DNA of 64,000 nt, from NCBI RefSeq assembly GCF_000069225.1, contig NC_010407.1, positions 992,001 through 1,056,000 on the forward strand, given 5' to 3'. Below the pieces are notes generated by a model. That model did not search any database and had not been told where the DNA came from. It was given only the letters and a program-made list of their open reading frames with translations. Source of the DNA: Clavibacter sepedonicus. Lineage in GTDB: Bacteria > Actinomycetota > Actinomycetes > Actinomycetales > Microbacteriaceae. The number at the start of each line of letters is the position of its first letter. Within the stretch, counting starts at the first letter, position 1. Both the position numbers and the translations under genes were made by a program. This document shows, piece by piece, positions 42,636 to 52,846 of this stretch.

Positions 42636-44180
42636 ATGGACGACGTCATCCTGCAGATGACCGGCATCGTCAAGGAGTTCACGGGCGTGCGCGCCCTCGA
42701 CGGCGTGGACGTCACCGTCCGCCGCGGGGAGGTGCACGCCGTCTGCGGCGAGAACGGCGCGGGCAAGTCGACGCTGATGAAGGTGCTCAGCGGCGTCTAC
42801 CCGCACGGCAGCTACGAGGGCACCATCACGATCGACGGCCGCGAGGTCCGCTACGGATCCATCAACGACAGCGAGCGCGACGGGGTGGTCATCATCCACC
42901 AGGAGCTCGCGCTCAGCCCCTACCTCTCCATCGCGGAGAACATCTTCCTCGGCAACGAGAAGTCGCGCGCCGGGGTCATCGACTGGAACCGCACCAACCT
43001 CGAGACCGTCAAGCTGCTCGAGCGCGTGGGCCTCGACGAGAACCCGGCCACGCGCGTGCTCGAGCTCGGCGTGGGGAAGCAGCAGCTCGTGGAGATCGCG
43101 AAGGCGCTCTCCAAGGAGGTGAAGCTGCTCATCCTCGACGAGCCGACCGCCGCGCTCAACGACGACGACTCGGCGCACCTGCTCGAGCTCATCGGCCAGC
43201 TGCGCGACCAGGGCATCACGAGCATCATCATCAGCCACAAGCTCAACGAGATCCGCGCCATCGCCGACGAGGTGACCGTCATCCGCGACGGCCGCACCAT
43301 CGAGACGTTCCCGGTGACCGACACCGACGAGATCGAGACGCGGATCATCCGCGCCATGGTCGGCCGGCCGCTCGACGCGCAGTTCCCGCCCCGGGATCCG
43401 CACATCGGCGCCGAGAAGCTCCGCGTGGAGGACTGGACCGTGCACCACCCGGTCGACGTCGACCGCGTCGTCGTCGACAACGCGTCGTTCAGCGTGCGCG
43501 CGGGCGAGGTCGTCGGGTTCGCGGGCCTCATGGGCGCGGGCCGCACCGAGCTGGCGATGAGCATCTTCGGGCGCTCCTACGGCACGGGCATCTCGGGCCG
43601 GATCTTCAAGGACGGCAAGGAGATCCGCACCCGCACCGTGAGCGAGGCCATCAAGAACGGCATCGCCTACGCGACCGAGGACCGCAAGCGCTACGGGCTG
43701 AACCTCATCGGCAGCATCACGGTGAACGTCTCGGCAGCCGCCCTCTCGAAGCTCGTCCGGCTCGGCGTGATCGACCGCAACCGCGAGTACGCGGTGGCGG
43801 ACGACTACCGGAAGAAGATGAACATCAAGACGCCCGACGTCGCGAGCGTCGTCGGCAAGCTGTCCGGCGGCAACCAGCAGAAGGTCGTCCTCAGCAAGTG
43901 GATCTACTCGGGTCCCGACGTCCTCATCCTCGACGAGCCCACGCGCGGCATCGACGTGGGGGCGAAGTACGAGATCTACAGCATCATCAACCAGCTCGCG
44001 GCCGAGGGGAAGGCGGTCATCGTCATCTCCTCCGAGCTGCCCGAGCTCATCGGCCTCTCGGACCGGATCTACACGATCGCCGAGGGGCGGCTCACCGCGG
44101 AGGTCTCCCGGGCCGACGCGACACAGGAGGAGCTGATGCGGCACATGACCGCCAGCCGGAAGTCAGGAGTCGACCAGTGA
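42636..44180 (+). CDS. gguA: Sugar ABC transporter, tandem ATPase (GguA/MmsA)
   Basis: A 514-residue protein with two ABC domains. The first has Walker [10 protein letters not shown] and Walker B LLILDEP; the second has a degenerate Walker A (MGAGRTE) and LSGGNQQKV as signature, the standard layout of CUT2 ATPases. It energises import with ChvE and GguB. Stop and start overlap with gguB (GTGA). Confidence 0.95.
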   Translation: MDDVILQMTGIVKEFTGVRALDGVDVTVRRGEVHAVCGENGAGKSTLMKVLSGVYPHGSYEGTITIDGREVRYGSINDSERDGVVIIHQELALSPYLSIAENIFLGNEKSRAGVIDWNRTNLETVKLLERVGLDENPATRVLELGVGKQQLVEIAKALSKEVKLLILDEPTAALNDDDSAHLLELIGQLRDQGITSIIISHKLNEIRAIADEVTVIRDGRTIETFPVTDTDEIETRIIRAMVGRPLDAQFPPRDPHIGAEKLRVEDWTVHHPVDVDRVVVDNASFSVRAGEVVGFAGLMGAGRTELAMSIFGRSYGTGISGRIFKDGKEIRTRTVSEAIKNGIAYATEDRKRYGLNLIGSITVNVSAAALSKLVRLGVIDRNREYAVADDYRKKMNIKTPDVASVVGKLSGGNQQKVVLSKWIYSGPDVLILDEPTRGIDVGAKYEIYSIINQLAAEGKAVIVISSELPELIGLSDRIYTIAEGRLTAEVSRADATQEELMRHMTASRKSGVDQ

Positions 44181-45385
44181 CCGTCATGCCCGAGCAGGCC
44201 ACCGCGCCGAACGTGCCCACGCCGGACGGGGTGAAGAAGCGGCCGCGCCGCCGGATCGACCTCCGCCAGTACGGGATCCTCGCGGCGCTGGCCGTGATCA
44301 TCCTGCTGTTCCAGGTCCTCACCGAGGGGCGGCTGCTCTACCCGGGCAACGTCGCGAACCTCATCCAGCAGAACGCGTACGTGCTGATCCTCGCGATGGG
44401 CATGGTCATCGTGATCATCGCGGGCCACATCGACCTGTCGGTGGGCTCGGTGGTCGCGACCGTCGGCGCCGTGGCCGCGCTGAGCATGAACGAGTGGGGG
44501 CTGCCGTGGGGGACCGCCGTGGTCCTGTCGCTCGTGGTCGGCGCGCTGATCGGCGCGTGGCAGGGCTTCTGGGTGGCGTTCGTCGGGATCCCGGCGTTCA
44601 TCGTCACGCTGGCCGGCATGCTCGTGTTCCGCGGCGTCGCGCTCGTGCTCCTCACGGGCGGCACGATCTCGGGGCTCCCGGCCGAGTTCAACTCCATCGG
44701 CTCCGGCAACCTGCCGACGACGGGCGCGCCCGACCTCCTCACGCTCGGGATCGGCGCGCTCGTGTCGGTCGGGCTCGTGGTGCAGCAGCTGCGCACCCGT
44801 GCGACGCTCCGCAAGCTCGAGCTGCCGCGCGAGCGGGCGATCTCGTTCTGGATCCGCACCGCGATCGCCGTCTTCGCGATCATGTACCTCTGCTACCTGC
44901 TGGCGTACAACCGCGGGACGCCGATCATCCTGATCATCCTGGCGACGCTCGTGCTGCTCTACTCGTTCCTCCTCACGCGCACGGTCTTCGGTCGGCACGT
45001 ATACGCGATGGGCGGCAACCTGTTCGCCGCGATGATGTCGGGCGTCAAGACCCGCTGGGTCAACTTCTTCATCTTCGTGAACATGGGCCTGCTCGCCGGT
45101 CTCGCGGGCGTCGTCAGCACGGCGCGCGCCGGGTCCGCGGTGGCGTCGGCCGGCCAGAGCTTCGAGCTCGACGCCATCGCCGCGGTGTTCATCGGCGGCG
45201 CGGCCGTGCAGGGCGGCGTCGGCACGGTGGTCGGCGCGGTCATCGGCGGCCTCGTGATGGGCGTGCTCAACCAGGGCCTGTCGATCCTGTCGGTGGACGC
45301 CGCGTGGCAGCAGGTCATCAAGGGCCTGGTGCTGCTCCTCGCGGTCGCCTTCGACGTCTACAGCAAGCGGCGCTCCGGGCGCTGA
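44177..45385 (+). CDS. gguB: Sugar ABC transporter permease (GguB)
   Basis: A 402-residue permease of the CUT2 type with about ten helices. The early [28 protein letters not shown] is the conserved core of RbsC-like permeases, and [11 protein letters not shown] is the family motif late in the protein. GTG at 44177 overlaps the gguA stop and has GGAG 7 bp upstream; an in-frame ATG follows nine bases later. The operon ends with a hairpin. Confidence 0.95.
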   Translation: MTVMPEQATAPNVPTPDGVKKRPRRRIDLRQYGILAALAVIILLFQVLTEGRLLYPGNVANLIQQNAYVLILAMGMVIVIIAGHIDLSVGSVVATVGAVAALSMNEWGLPWGTAVVLSLVVGALIGAWQGFWVAFVGIPAFIVTLAGMLVFRGVALVLLTGGTISGLPAEFNSIGSGNLPTTGAPDLLTLGIGALVSVGLVVQQLRTRATLRKLELPRERAISFWIRTAIAVFAIMYLCYLLAYNRGTPIILIILATLVLLYSFLLTRTVFGRHVYAMGGNLFAAMMSGVKTRWVNFFIFVNMGLLAGLAGVVSTARAGSAVASAGQSFELDAIAAVFIGGAAVQGGVGTVVGAVIGGLVMGVLNQGLSILSVDAAWQQVIKGLVLLLAVAFDVYSKRRSGR

Positions 45386-45403
45386 CCCGCGACGCGCGAC
45401 CAC

Positions 45404-45440
45404 CGGCCCGGCCGTTCCCCTCGCGGGAGCGGCCGGGCCG
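45404..45440 (+). terminator. Terminator of the chvE-gguAB operon
   Basis: CGGCCCGGCCG and CGGCCGGGCCG form a perfect 11-bp stem; the 15-nt apical part can pair further. Confidence 0.75.
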
Positions 45441-45499
45441 TGCGTCGTCCGGTGGGGGCGGATCGCCCGCTCCACGACGGGAGCTGCCACCCTCGGGAC

Positions 45500-45784
45500 A
45501 TGGGGTACGGACCGTACGACGCGCTGTCACGCGACGAGGTAGTCGCGCGCCTGGCCGACGGGTGGGCCTGGCGCATCTCGTGGTGCAGCGGCGCGCGATC
45601 CCTGGACACGCACGGCGTCGGGCCGACGCTCCCGGCTGGCATCCTCCACTGCGTCCCGTCCCCGGCGAAGCTGCGCCGCGGTCGTCTGCCCGGCCCACGC
45701 AACTGGATGCTCGTGGTCGAGCGCGAGGAGGACGGCCGACCGGTGCTCCTCTTCGACGAGGGTCCCGAGTACCGCTTCGTCTGA
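45500..45784 (+). CDS. Small hypothetical protein
   Basis: A 94-residue soluble protein beginning MGYGPYDALSRDEVVARLADGW. Trp and Arg rich in the first half, with RNWMLVVEREEDGRPVLLFDEG near the end; the pattern suggests a small mixed alpha/beta domain. No family recognised. The ribosome site is weak. It is convergent with the signal peptidase gene, stop to stop. Confidence 0.5.
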   Translation: MGYGPYDALSRDEVVARLADGWAWRISWCSGARSLDTHGVGPTLPAGILHCVPSPAKLRRGRLPGPRNWMLVVEREEDGRPVLLFDEGPEYRFV

Positions 45785-46585
45785 TCAGCCGCGGTGGCGT
45801 CCCCGCGGGGGTCGGGCGGGGGCGGACGGCGGGACGCCGTCGACGCCGGGGTGCGAGGGATCCGCCCGCGCGGCCTCGGCGACGCCCGCGGACATCGCGT
45901 CGGAGTGCACGTGGTCGCCCTCGGCGACGACGTCCGCCGCGGCTGATGCGCTGCGCCGGCGTCGCGTCTGCACGGCGCCCGTGATGATCGTGACCGCCGC
46001 GTAGGCGAGGAGCGCGACCGCCGCGGCTGGGATGATCCAGCTGCGGGCCTGCCCGTTCACGGCCTGGTTGGCCCAGCCGACGAGCGGCACCGAGTACCAG
46101 ACCTCGCCCTGGATCTGTCCCGGGGTGATGGGCAGCGAGTCGGGGGAGGCGTTGTTGTCGCCCTGGAAGGTGAAGGAGCGCGTGCCGTCGGAGGCGGACG
46201 CGATGGCGGTGATCCGGTGCGTGATCACCGCGGGGTCGCCCGAGCGGATCTGGTACGTCGCGACGTCGCCGATCTCCAGGGCGTCGGGGTCCACGGGCCG
46301 CACCACGATGAGCGTGCCGGGCGGGAGCGTCGGCTCCATCGACTGGGTGAGGATCGTCAGCGGCACGGATCCGGAGACCTTCGGCACCACGAGGAGGACG
46401 GCCGCGAGCGCGATGACGAGCAGCAGGATCCCGACGCTGAGCCCCACGGCCGCCGAGCGGGCCAGCTGCGCGACGCCGCCGCGGGGCGTCGTGCCTGCCT
46501 CGAGCTCGACGGGTGCGAGGTCGTCGGCGGGGCGTCCGAGGGCGTCGCCGTGCCGCGCGCGGCGGCGGGGGAGGATGCGGGTCAT
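45785..46585 (-). CDS. sipW: SipW-type signal peptidase I
   Basis: A 266-residue membrane protease of the ER/SipW type. The catalytic Ser is in LTQSMEPTLPPG, and the general base is His (VITHRI) instead of the bacterial Lys, the hallmark of SipW. Two transmembrane helices flank the catalytic domain; the C-terminal ~55 residues are an extra cytoplasmic tail. It lies last in an operon with three proteins that have the long, non-standard signal segments SipW processes. It probably matures those surface proteins. Confidence 0.9.
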   Translation of the reverse strand: MTRILPRRRARHGDALGRPADDLAPVELEAGTTPRGGVAQLARSAAVGLSVGILLLVIALAAVLLVVPKVSGSVPLTILTQSMEPTLPPGTLIVVRPVDPDALEIGDVATYQIRSGDPAVITHRITAIASASDGTRSFTFQGDNNASPDSLPITPGQIQGEVWYSVPLVGWANQAVNGQARSWIIPAAAVALLAYAAVTIITGAVQTRRRRSASAAADVVAEGDHVHSDAMSAGVAEAARADPSHPGVDGVPPSAPARPPRGRHRG

Positions 46586-46610
46586 GGGCTGTCGTCCGGT
46601 GGGTCGGTGA

Positions 46611-47513
46611 TCAGGAGCAGCGGAAGCCGCGCGCGCCGCTCTGGGTGAAGGCCACGATGGTGCCGCCGGCGACCTGGCCGACGCTCTGGTCGTTCGCGTC
46701 GAGGCGGTCGATGCGCACCTTCACGGTGCCGTCCGCGGCGAGGGACGCGGGCACCTGGCTGCCGCTGATGGTGGCCTTGCCGTAGGAGCCCTGCGACATG
46801 GCGATCGTCTTGCCGTTCACGATGACGCCGTACCAGGTGTCCATCGGGGCGCCCGAGACGTCCCACGAGACGATGACGTACCAGTTGCCGTCGGTGCTCT
46901 GGCAGCTGAAGCCGCCCGTGACGGTGGGCGCCGGCGTGGTCTGCTTCGCGGTCGAGGAGTCACGGCCGGTCCAGCTGCCGGATCCCAGCACGGTCGTGAG
47001 GGTCGCGGTGACGCCGGCCGCGGCCGTGGGGAACGCGGTCGCGGTGGTGCGCACGCACCAGATCACGCAGGCACCCGGGTTCAGCGTGCCGGACAGCGTG
47101 GGCGGGACCACCCAGTTGGCGGTCGCGGAGTCCGGGCCGACGGAGGTGTTGGCGGTGCACCCGGATCCGACCGCGGTCCAGGCGACGACGCGCACGTTGC
47201 GCGCGAAGTACTGGTCGTTCGTGGAGGACGTCGGTGCCGTCATGGTGCCGGTCCAGGAGGCGCGGGTGGATCCCGTGTTCGTGACGAGGACCGCCGCGGT
47301 GCGCGTGGGGCTCTGCGCCGTCAGCTCACCGGCGAGCTGGTCGAAGCCGCTCTCCGTCACGGCGACGGTGGCGCTCTGGACGTTCGTGCTCGTGGAGGTC
47401 GACGACGCCCAGAGCGCGTGTCCGGCGGTGGCGCCGATACCGACGAGGAGGACGGTGAGCCCCACCAGGAGCGCGGCGTGCGCGCGACCGGGGCGACGCT
47501 GGGTGCCGTTCAC
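46611..47513 (-). CDS. SipW-dependent-type secreted surface protein
   Basis: A 300-residue exported protein. The N-terminal hydrophobic segment (AALLVGLTVLLVGIGATAGHALW) ends in the ALW(A/N) motif seen in TasA/CalY substrates. The body is Thr/Ser/Ala-rich beta sequence with two small Cys-containing regions (GSGCTAN, GACVIWCV) and a C-terminal FCS-like FRCS. Start GTG overlaps the previous stop. It may be an anchor or minor fibre component. Confidence 0.65.
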   Translation of the reverse strand: MNGTQRRPGRAHAALLVGLTVLLVGIGATAGHALWASSTSTSTNVQSATVAVTESGFDQLAGELTAQSPTRTAAVLVTNTGSTRASWTGTMTAPTSSTNDQYFARNVRVVAWTAVGSGCTANTSVGPDSATANWVVPPTLSGTLNPGACVIWCVRTTATAFPTAAAGVTATLTTVLGSGSWTGRDSSTAKQTTPAPTVTGGFSCQSTDGNWYVIVSWDVSGAPMDTWYGVIVNGKTIAMSQGSYGKATISGSQVPASLAADGTVKVRIDRLDANDQSVGQVAGGTIVAFTQSGARGFRCS

Positions 47514-48112
47514 GGCTGCACCTGCACGCCGACGAGGGCGAAGGCGAGCTGCGCGGTGGATCCCTGCACGGTCTGCGGCGCGTCCTGGTCGAGGACCACC
47601 TGGGAGCAGACGACGGCGGACGCGCCGGGCTGGATCCGGAGGAATCCGCTGGGAGCGTTGAGCTGGCCGGGCCGGCCGGAGTACGTGGTGGCGTCGGGGA
47701 CGCAGGAGGCCACGGAGGGGACCGGGCCGATGCGCACGGAGAGCTTGCCGAGGAAGGCGCTGTTGGACGAGGTGCCACGGGAGGAGACGGCCACGTCCAA
47801 GGGTACCGTCCCCGTGTTCTTCGCGGTGAAGGTGCCGATGGCGCCCTGGCCGGGGAGGAGCTTCGACGAGTCGAGGGCGGACTGCTGGGTGACGACGAGC
47901 CCGGGCGTGCCGCTGGTGACGCTGGCCGGCTGGGCGCTGGCGGCGTCGTTCCAGAGGGCGTAGCTGCCGCCGGTCGCGGCGAGGGACGCGACGACCACGG
48001 CGGTGAGGAGGCCCGTGGTGAGCCAGGCGGCCCGGAGCGGGCTGCGGCAAGCCTGTCGTGCGGAACGACGGCCGTGCGCGGGACGCGGGGCGGGGGCCTC
48101 GTTCCTGCGCAT
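47510..48112 (-). CDS. SipW-dependent-type secreted surface protein
   Basis: A 200-residue exported protein. A basic N-terminus (APRPAHGRRSARQACRSPLRAA) leads to a hydrophobic segment (TTGLLTAVVVASLAATGGSYALWN) with the YALWN exit typical of SipW substrates. The mature domain is a beta-sandwich-like sequence with two cysteines (ASCVPD and VVCSQ). Related in plan to the 181-residue protein upstream and likely a second matrix or fibre subunit. Confidence 0.65.
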   Translation of the reverse strand: MRRNEAPAPRPAHGRRSARQACRSPLRAAWLTTGLLTAVVVASLAATGGSYALWNDAASAQPASVTSGTPGLVVTQQSALDSSKLLPGQGAIGTFTAKNTGTVPLDVAVSSRGTSSNSAFLGKLSVRIGPVPSVASCVPDATTYSGRPGQLNAPSGFLRIQPGASAVVCSQVVLDQDAPQTVQGSTAQLAFALVGVQVQP

Positions 48113-48203
48113 GTCGTCCTCGTTCCGGGTGGTGCTGGTGCGGGTGGTGGGGGTGGGCCCCCTCCCCGCGGGCGACGTCACCGCGGGGAGGGGAGTACGG
48201 CGA

Positions 48204-48749
48204 CTAGATCGCGCGCTGCGTGAGCGTGAAGGCGAGCTTGTCGAACGAGAGCGTGCCGTTCTGGCCGGTCGTCGCGGTCGAGGGGAACGTGACCGTGAGG
48301 ACCACGTTGACCTTCGTGGCGGCCGTCGAGGGCTTCACGGTGAAGGTGTTCGCAGCGGTGGCGGGGGTGATGCTGGCACCGGTCGAGGTGACGTCGAGCT
48401 TGGTCGTGATGGCCGCCTTGAGCGCCGCGTTGCCGGTGATGGAGACGGGGTTGTAGGTGAGGTCGGCGGCGAGCGAGTCGCCGGTCGCCGTGACGGTCAG
48501 GGCGCTCGTGTACTGGAGGACGTTGCCCGGGACGATGCGGTAGGTGGCGGGGTCGATGACCTTGCTGCCGCCGTTGGTGATGTCCGTCCAGACGCCCGCG
48601 TTGTCGGCGGCGATGGCCAGGTTGCCCGAGGAGACGCTGGAGGCGGCGACCGTGGCGTTGGCGTTCCACAGCGCGAAGCTGCCGGCGCCGCCGAGGAGGA
48701 GGACGATTCCGGCGGCACCTGCGACGGCACCGGAGACGATCTTGTTCAT
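48204..48749 (-). CDS. TasA/CalY-like matrix protein with alternate-type signal
   Basis: A 181-residue exported protein, first in the operon. The signal MNKIVSGAVAGAAGIVLLLGGAGSFALWNANA carries the ALWN motif of alternate-type signal peptides. The mature domain is a Thr/Ala-rich beta-sandwich with no Cys, like camelysin/TasA. Such proteins form cell-surface fibres and biofilm matrix in Bacillus. In this actinobacterium the role is inferred from the operon with SipW. Confidence 0.75.
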   Translation of the reverse strand: MNKIVSGAVAGAAGIVLLLGGAGSFALWNANATVAASSVSSGNLAIAADNAGVWTDITNGGSKVIDPATYRIVPGNVLQYTSALTVTATGDSLAADLTYNPVSITGNAALKAAITTKLDVTSTGASITPATAANTFTVKPSTAATKVNVVLTVTFPSTATTGQNGTLSFDKLAFTLTQRAI

Positions 48750-49106
48750 GGGGTTTCCTGTTCTTCGCGCGGTGTGCCGCGCATGCTCATGGGGAGGCGG
48801 CGGGTGGGTGTCCCGCCGGTCGTCTCCGGTCCTGCATCGGCTCCTCATCAGCGCTCCTGCGGTGTCGTACCGGTGTTCCTTCGACATGCATCACTCTGAC
48901 GGAACGGTCTCAAGCCACCCGCTGGGGATCCGCAAGTCCCCCCGAGCTTTCCCGCAAGCCCGCCCCGGCATCGGCTCAAGGCCGAGAGGACTGTCCGCGC
49001 GCGGTCCGGTGGGATCCGCGTGGCGGCGCGGGTGGGGGCTGCGCAGGTCCCCCGGTCTAGGCTCGGTCGACGGCGTCCACCGACGGCGGATGGAGGAGGA
49101 GCGCGC
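48750..49106. other. 357-bp divergent intergenic region
   Basis: It separates the TasA-like operon and the orphan kinase. The least G+C-rich part (48870-48915) may hold the promoter of the TasA-like operon. No RNA or strong repeat was seen; short frames here are not supported. Confidence 0.4.
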
Positions 49107-50753
49107 ATGACCCCTCCCGTGCCCGCCACCCGGTCGACGACCGACGAGCGGCGGCGACGAGGAGCCACCCGCGCGCAGATCCCGTTCCTCCTCAGCTGCG
49201 CGGTGGTCGCGGTCATCGTCGCGCTGGACGCGCCGTCGATCCAGCGCGACCCCTGGTACGCGGCCGCAATCGCCCTGGTGCTGATCGGCACGGTCCTGGC
49301 CGTGGTCGTCGCCGCCAGCCGGCTCCCGTCCGCCCTCCTGATCCTCGTGCCCGCGCTCGACCTGCTGGCCGTCGCGTCCATCCGCGAGGCGACCGTCGCC
49401 ACCCTCCCCGCGGTGGCGCTGCTCGTGATCTTCCCGCTCCTCTGGCTCGTGTTCGGCTTCCCGACCGGTGGCGTCCCCGTCGCCGTCGCGGGCGCGCTCG
49501 CCATTACCGTCCTCCCCGTGCTCCGCGCCGGCGGGCTGCCCGCGACGAGCGCCGGCTGGGCCGACCTCGTCGGCGGTCTCCTCCTCACCTCCCTCCTGGT
49601 CGCCGCGGCGGCGCAGGCCGCGGCGACGCTGCGCCGGGCCCAGCGCGATCTCGCGGAGGCGACGGCGGCCCAGACCCGGCTCCTCGCGGAGTCGCGCGAG
49701 CAGACCGCGACCATCCGCGACGTCGCGGACGCCGTCGACGTGGGCATCGTCTTCTTCGACGCCGACGACCGGCCCGTCATCCGCAACGCGGCGGTCCGCC
49801 GGCTCCTCGAGCTCGCCGGGTACGACCACGAGACCGGCATGGCGACGTCGGTCTACGGATCCGACCGCGTCACCCCCGTCGCGCGCGACGGCAAGGTCCT
49901 GATGGAGGCGGTCTACGCCGACAAGGTGCACGGGCCCGTGTACTGGGTGGGGGAGCCCGGCGACCAGCGCGCCCTCGTCCTCTCCGTGCGACCGATCGGC
50001 CACCGGCCCGGCCAGCTCACGGGCACGGTGCTCGGGGCCTACGACGTCACCGACCTCGCCCAGGCCGTGCAGGTGCGCGACGAGTTCCTGGCCACCGTGT
50101 CGCACGAGCTGCGGACGCCGCTCACCAGCATCGTGGGCTACCTCGACCTGCTCGACGAGCTGCACGACCCCGCCGAGCTGGGCATCGCGGACGAGCTCGC
50201 GGTGATCCAGCGGAACGTCGCGCAGCTGTCGAGCATCATCGGCTCGCTCCTCGAGGGCGCCGACCACGCGCCCGCCCTGCGCCGCGGGACCGTCGACCTG
50301 ACAGCCCTCGTCGACGCCGTCGTGCGGCCGGCCGCCGCGCGTGCGACCGAACGCGGCCTGGTGCTCGAGGGGCGGCTCGAGCCCGGGATCACGCTGGACG
50401 GCGACGCGGACCGGCTGACGCAGGTCGTCGAGGCGCTCGTCGCCAACGCGCTCCTCTTCACGCCGTCCGGCCGCATCGACGTGGTCCTCGCGCGCGAGGG
50501 GGACGACGCCGTGATCTCCGTCGCCGACACGGGCGTCGGCCTCAGCGAGGAGGACCAGCGCCACGCGTTCGACCGCTTCTTCCGCGCGCAGTCGGCCCGG
50601 GACGGCGCCGTCCCCGGACTCGGGCTCGGCCTCTCGATCGCCGAGCGGACCGTCACGGCGCACGGTGGCACGGTGCGCATCGCGAGCCGCCTCGGCCACG
50701 GCACGCGCGTGGTCGCGACCCTGCCGCTCGGACGCGACGCGACCGGCGCCTAG
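49107..50753 (+). CDS. Orphan sensor histidine kinase with PAS domain
   Basis: A 548-residue kinase. Five to six transmembrane helices (residues ~25-190) precede a PAS-like region (IFFDADDRPVIRNAAVRRL). The HisKA motif is ATVSHELRTPLTSIVGYL, the HATPase has VVEALVANALLFTP, SVADTGVGL and LGLGLSIAE. No response regulator is adjacent, so it is an orphan. The start has GGAGGAGGA before it. It is divergent from the TasA-like operon and could control it. Confidence 0.88.
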   Translation: MTPPVPATRSTTDERRRRGATRAQIPFLLSCAVVAVIVALDAPSIQRDPWYAAAIALVLIGTVLAVVVAASRLPSALLILVPALDLLAVASIREATVATLPAVALLVIFPLLWLVFGFPTGGVPVAVAGALAITVLPVLRAGGLPATSAGWADLVGGLLLTSLLVAAAAQAAATLRRAQRDLAEATAAQTRLLAESREQTATIRDVADAVDVGIVFFDADDRPVIRNAAVRRLLELAGYDHETGMATSVYGSDRVTPVARDGKVLMEAVYADKVHGPVYWVGEPGDQRALVLSVRPIGHRPGQLTGTVLGAYDVTDLAQAVQVRDEFLATVSHELRTPLTSIVGYLDLLDELHDPAELGIADELAVIQRNVAQLSSIIGSLLEGADHAPALRRGTVDLTALVDAVVRPAAARATERGLVLEGRLEPGITLDGDADRLTQVVEALVANALLFTPSGRIDVVLAREGDDAVISVADTGVGLSEEDQRHAFDRFFRAQSARDGAVPGLGLGLSIAERTVTAHGGTVRIASRLGHGTRVVATLPLGRDATGA

Positions 50754-50889
50754 CCCTCCTCATACCCGATGGCAAGGTCCAGGGGCGAATCGACCGATCC
50801 CGCGGTCGCCGCCTAGACTCGGCCGGTCGCTCGCGGGACCCCTGCGGGCGATGCCCATGCCACCGAGCCCACAGGAGCCCATCCCCTCC

Positions 50890-52719
50890 ATGACCTCCAC
50901 GCGCACGACCGCAGAACGCCTCCTCGACCGCCTGGTCCCGAAGCGCAGATCGGGTCCCGACGGGACCCGGCCACCACGCCGCGACCACTCCGACCACCGC
51001 CTCCTCGAGGCCCGGTTCACCGGCTCGGTCGACCTGTACGAGCCCGAGCACCCGAGGATCGACCGTCTCGTCTTCGGCGTCACGGCCGTCCTCGCGGTCG
51101 GCTTCGTCGTGTGGGGCATCGTGAGCACCGACGGCCTCGCGTCCGTGTCGGGCGCCGCGCAGAGCTGGGTCATCAACCAGACCGGATGGCTGTTCGTGCT
51201 GGCGGCGAGCTTCTTCGTGATCTTCGTGCTCTGGCTGGCCGCGAGCCGCTACGGCCGCATCAAGCTGGGCGCCGACGACGAGAAGCCGCAGTTCAAGACG
51301 GTGTCGTGGATCGCGATGATGTTCAGCGCGGGCATGGGCATCGGCCTGATGTTCTTCGGCGCGGCCGAGCCGCTCAGCTTCTTCGTCAGTCCGCCGCCCG
51401 GCACCACGCAGCCGGAGTCGGAGGCGGCGATCCGCACCGCCATGGCCACCGCGATGTTCCACTGGGGCCTGCACCCGTGGGCGATCTACGCGGTCGCCGG
51501 CATCGCGATCGGCTACGGCACGTTCCGCAAGGGACGCAAGCAGCTCTTCTCCTCCATCTTCCAGCCGCTGCTCGGCACCAAGCGCACCGAGGGCTGGGCG
51601 GGCCGCGTCATCGACATGCTCGCGATCTTCGCCACGCTGTTCGGCTCCGCGGCCTCGCTCGGCATCGGCGCGACGCAGATCGGCGCGGGCCTCGAGTTCA
51701 ACGGCTGGGTGGACGAGGCCACGGCCCCGCTCCTCATCGGCATCATCGTCATGCTCACGATCGCCTTCATCTTCTCGGCCGTCTCCGGGATCGCACGCGG
51801 CATCCAGTGGCTGTCGAACATCAACATGGTGCTGGCCGTCGTGCTGGCCGTGTTCGTGTTCGTCGTCGGCCCGACGCTCCTGATCCTGAACCTCATCCCC
51901 GCCACGCTCGGCGCCTACCTCGGCGACATGACCGAGATGGCGTCGCGCACCGCGGCGACCGGCGGTGACGAGATGAGCGCCTGGCTCTCCAGCTGGACCG
52001 TCTTCTACTGGGCCTGGTGGATCTCGTGGACGCCGTTCGTCGGCATGTTCATCGCGCGCATCAGCCGCGGCCGCACCATCCGCGAGTTCGTGGTCGGCGT
52101 GCTCCTCGCGCCCAGCATCGTGGCCCTCATCTGGTTCTCGATCTTCGGCGGATCCGCCATCCACGCTCAGCAGACGGACGGTGACATGACCATCGACGGC
52201 GCCGTGGTCAGCGACAACACGCTGTTCCAGCTGCTGAACCACTACCCGCTGGCCAGCATCAGCACCATCCTCGTGATGCTGCTCGTCGCGATCTTCTTCG
52301 TCTCCGGCGCCGACTCCGCGTCGATCGTGATGGGGACGCTGTCGCAGCGCGGCGCGCTCCACCCGAGCCGCAAGGTCGTCGTGTTCTGGGGCGTCGTCAT
52401 GGGCGCGGTCGCCGCGATCATGCTCGCCATCGGCGGGGGAGGCACAGAGGCCCTCACCGGCCTGCAGAACCTCACGGTCGTGGCCTCCCTGCCGTTCGTG
52501 ATCGTGATGCTCGTGGCCTGCTACGCGCTCTGGAAGGAGCTGCGCACGGATCCGCTCATCGTGCGCCGCCAGGTCGCGGTCGAGATGATGCGCGACGCCG
52601 TGGTCAACGGCGTCGAGCAGCACGGCGACCGCTTCCAGCTCTCGGTCGACCCCGTCGAGCCGGAGGACGCGGAGATCCGCGAGCCCCTCGGCGACGAGGA
52701 CGAGGCCCGGCGCTCCTGA
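50890..52719 (+). CDS. BCCT-family betaine/carnitine/choline transporter
   Basis: A 609-residue carrier with 12 helices. FSAGMGIGLMFFGAAEPLSFF, the glycine-rich unwound helix, and WAWWISWTPFVGMFIARISRGRTIREF, the BCCT signature with the aromatic box, are present. Members import betaine or related osmolytes with Na+ or H+. A ~60-residue N-terminal cytoplasmic tail and a ~65-residue acidic C-terminal tail could be osmosensing. A strong terminator follows. Confidence 0.93.
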   Translation: MTSTRTTAERLLDRLVPKRRSGPDGTRPPRRDHSDHRLLEARFTGSVDLYEPEHPRIDRLVFGVTAVLAVGFVVWGIVSTDGLASVSGAAQSWVINQTGWLFVLAASFFVIFVLWLAASRYGRIKLGADDEKPQFKTVSWIAMMFSAGMGIGLMFFGAAEPLSFFVSPPPGTTQPESEAAIRTAMATAMFHWGLHPWAIYAVAGIAIGYGTFRKGRKQLFSSIFQPLLGTKRTEGWAGRVIDMLAIFATLFGSAASLGIGATQIGAGLEFNGWVDEATAPLLIGIIVMLTIAFIFSAVSGIARGIQWLSNINMVLAVVLAVFVFVVGPTLLILNLIPATLGAYLGDMTEMASRTAATGGDEMSAWLSSWTVFYWAWWISWTPFVGMFIARISRGRTIREFVVGVLLAPSIVALIWFSIFGGSAIHAQQTDGDMTIDGAVVSDNTLFQLLNHYPLASISTILVMLLVAIFFVSGADSASIVMGTLSQRGALHPSRKVVVFWGVVMGAVAAIMLAIGGGGTEALTGLQNLTVVASLPFVIVMLVACYALWKELRTDPLIVRRQVAVEMMRDAVVNGVEQHGDRFQLSVDPVEPEDAEIREPLGDEDEARRS

Positions 52720-52734
52720 CGCCCGCCACCCACG

Positions 52735-52773
52735 ACGAAGCCGATCCGCGCCCTGAGCGCGGGTCGGCTTCGT
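52735..52773 (+). terminator. Terminator after the BCCT transporter
   Basis: ACGAAGCCGATCCGCG pairs with CGCGGGTCGGCTTCGT over 16 bp with one G-U pair and a 7-nt loop. Confidence 0.8.
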
Positions 52774-52846
52774 CGGCCCGGGCCATCGGGCGCACGCGGG
52801 GGTCCCGGGACCCTCGCGCGCCGCGCGCGTCGGTAGGGTGACGGTG

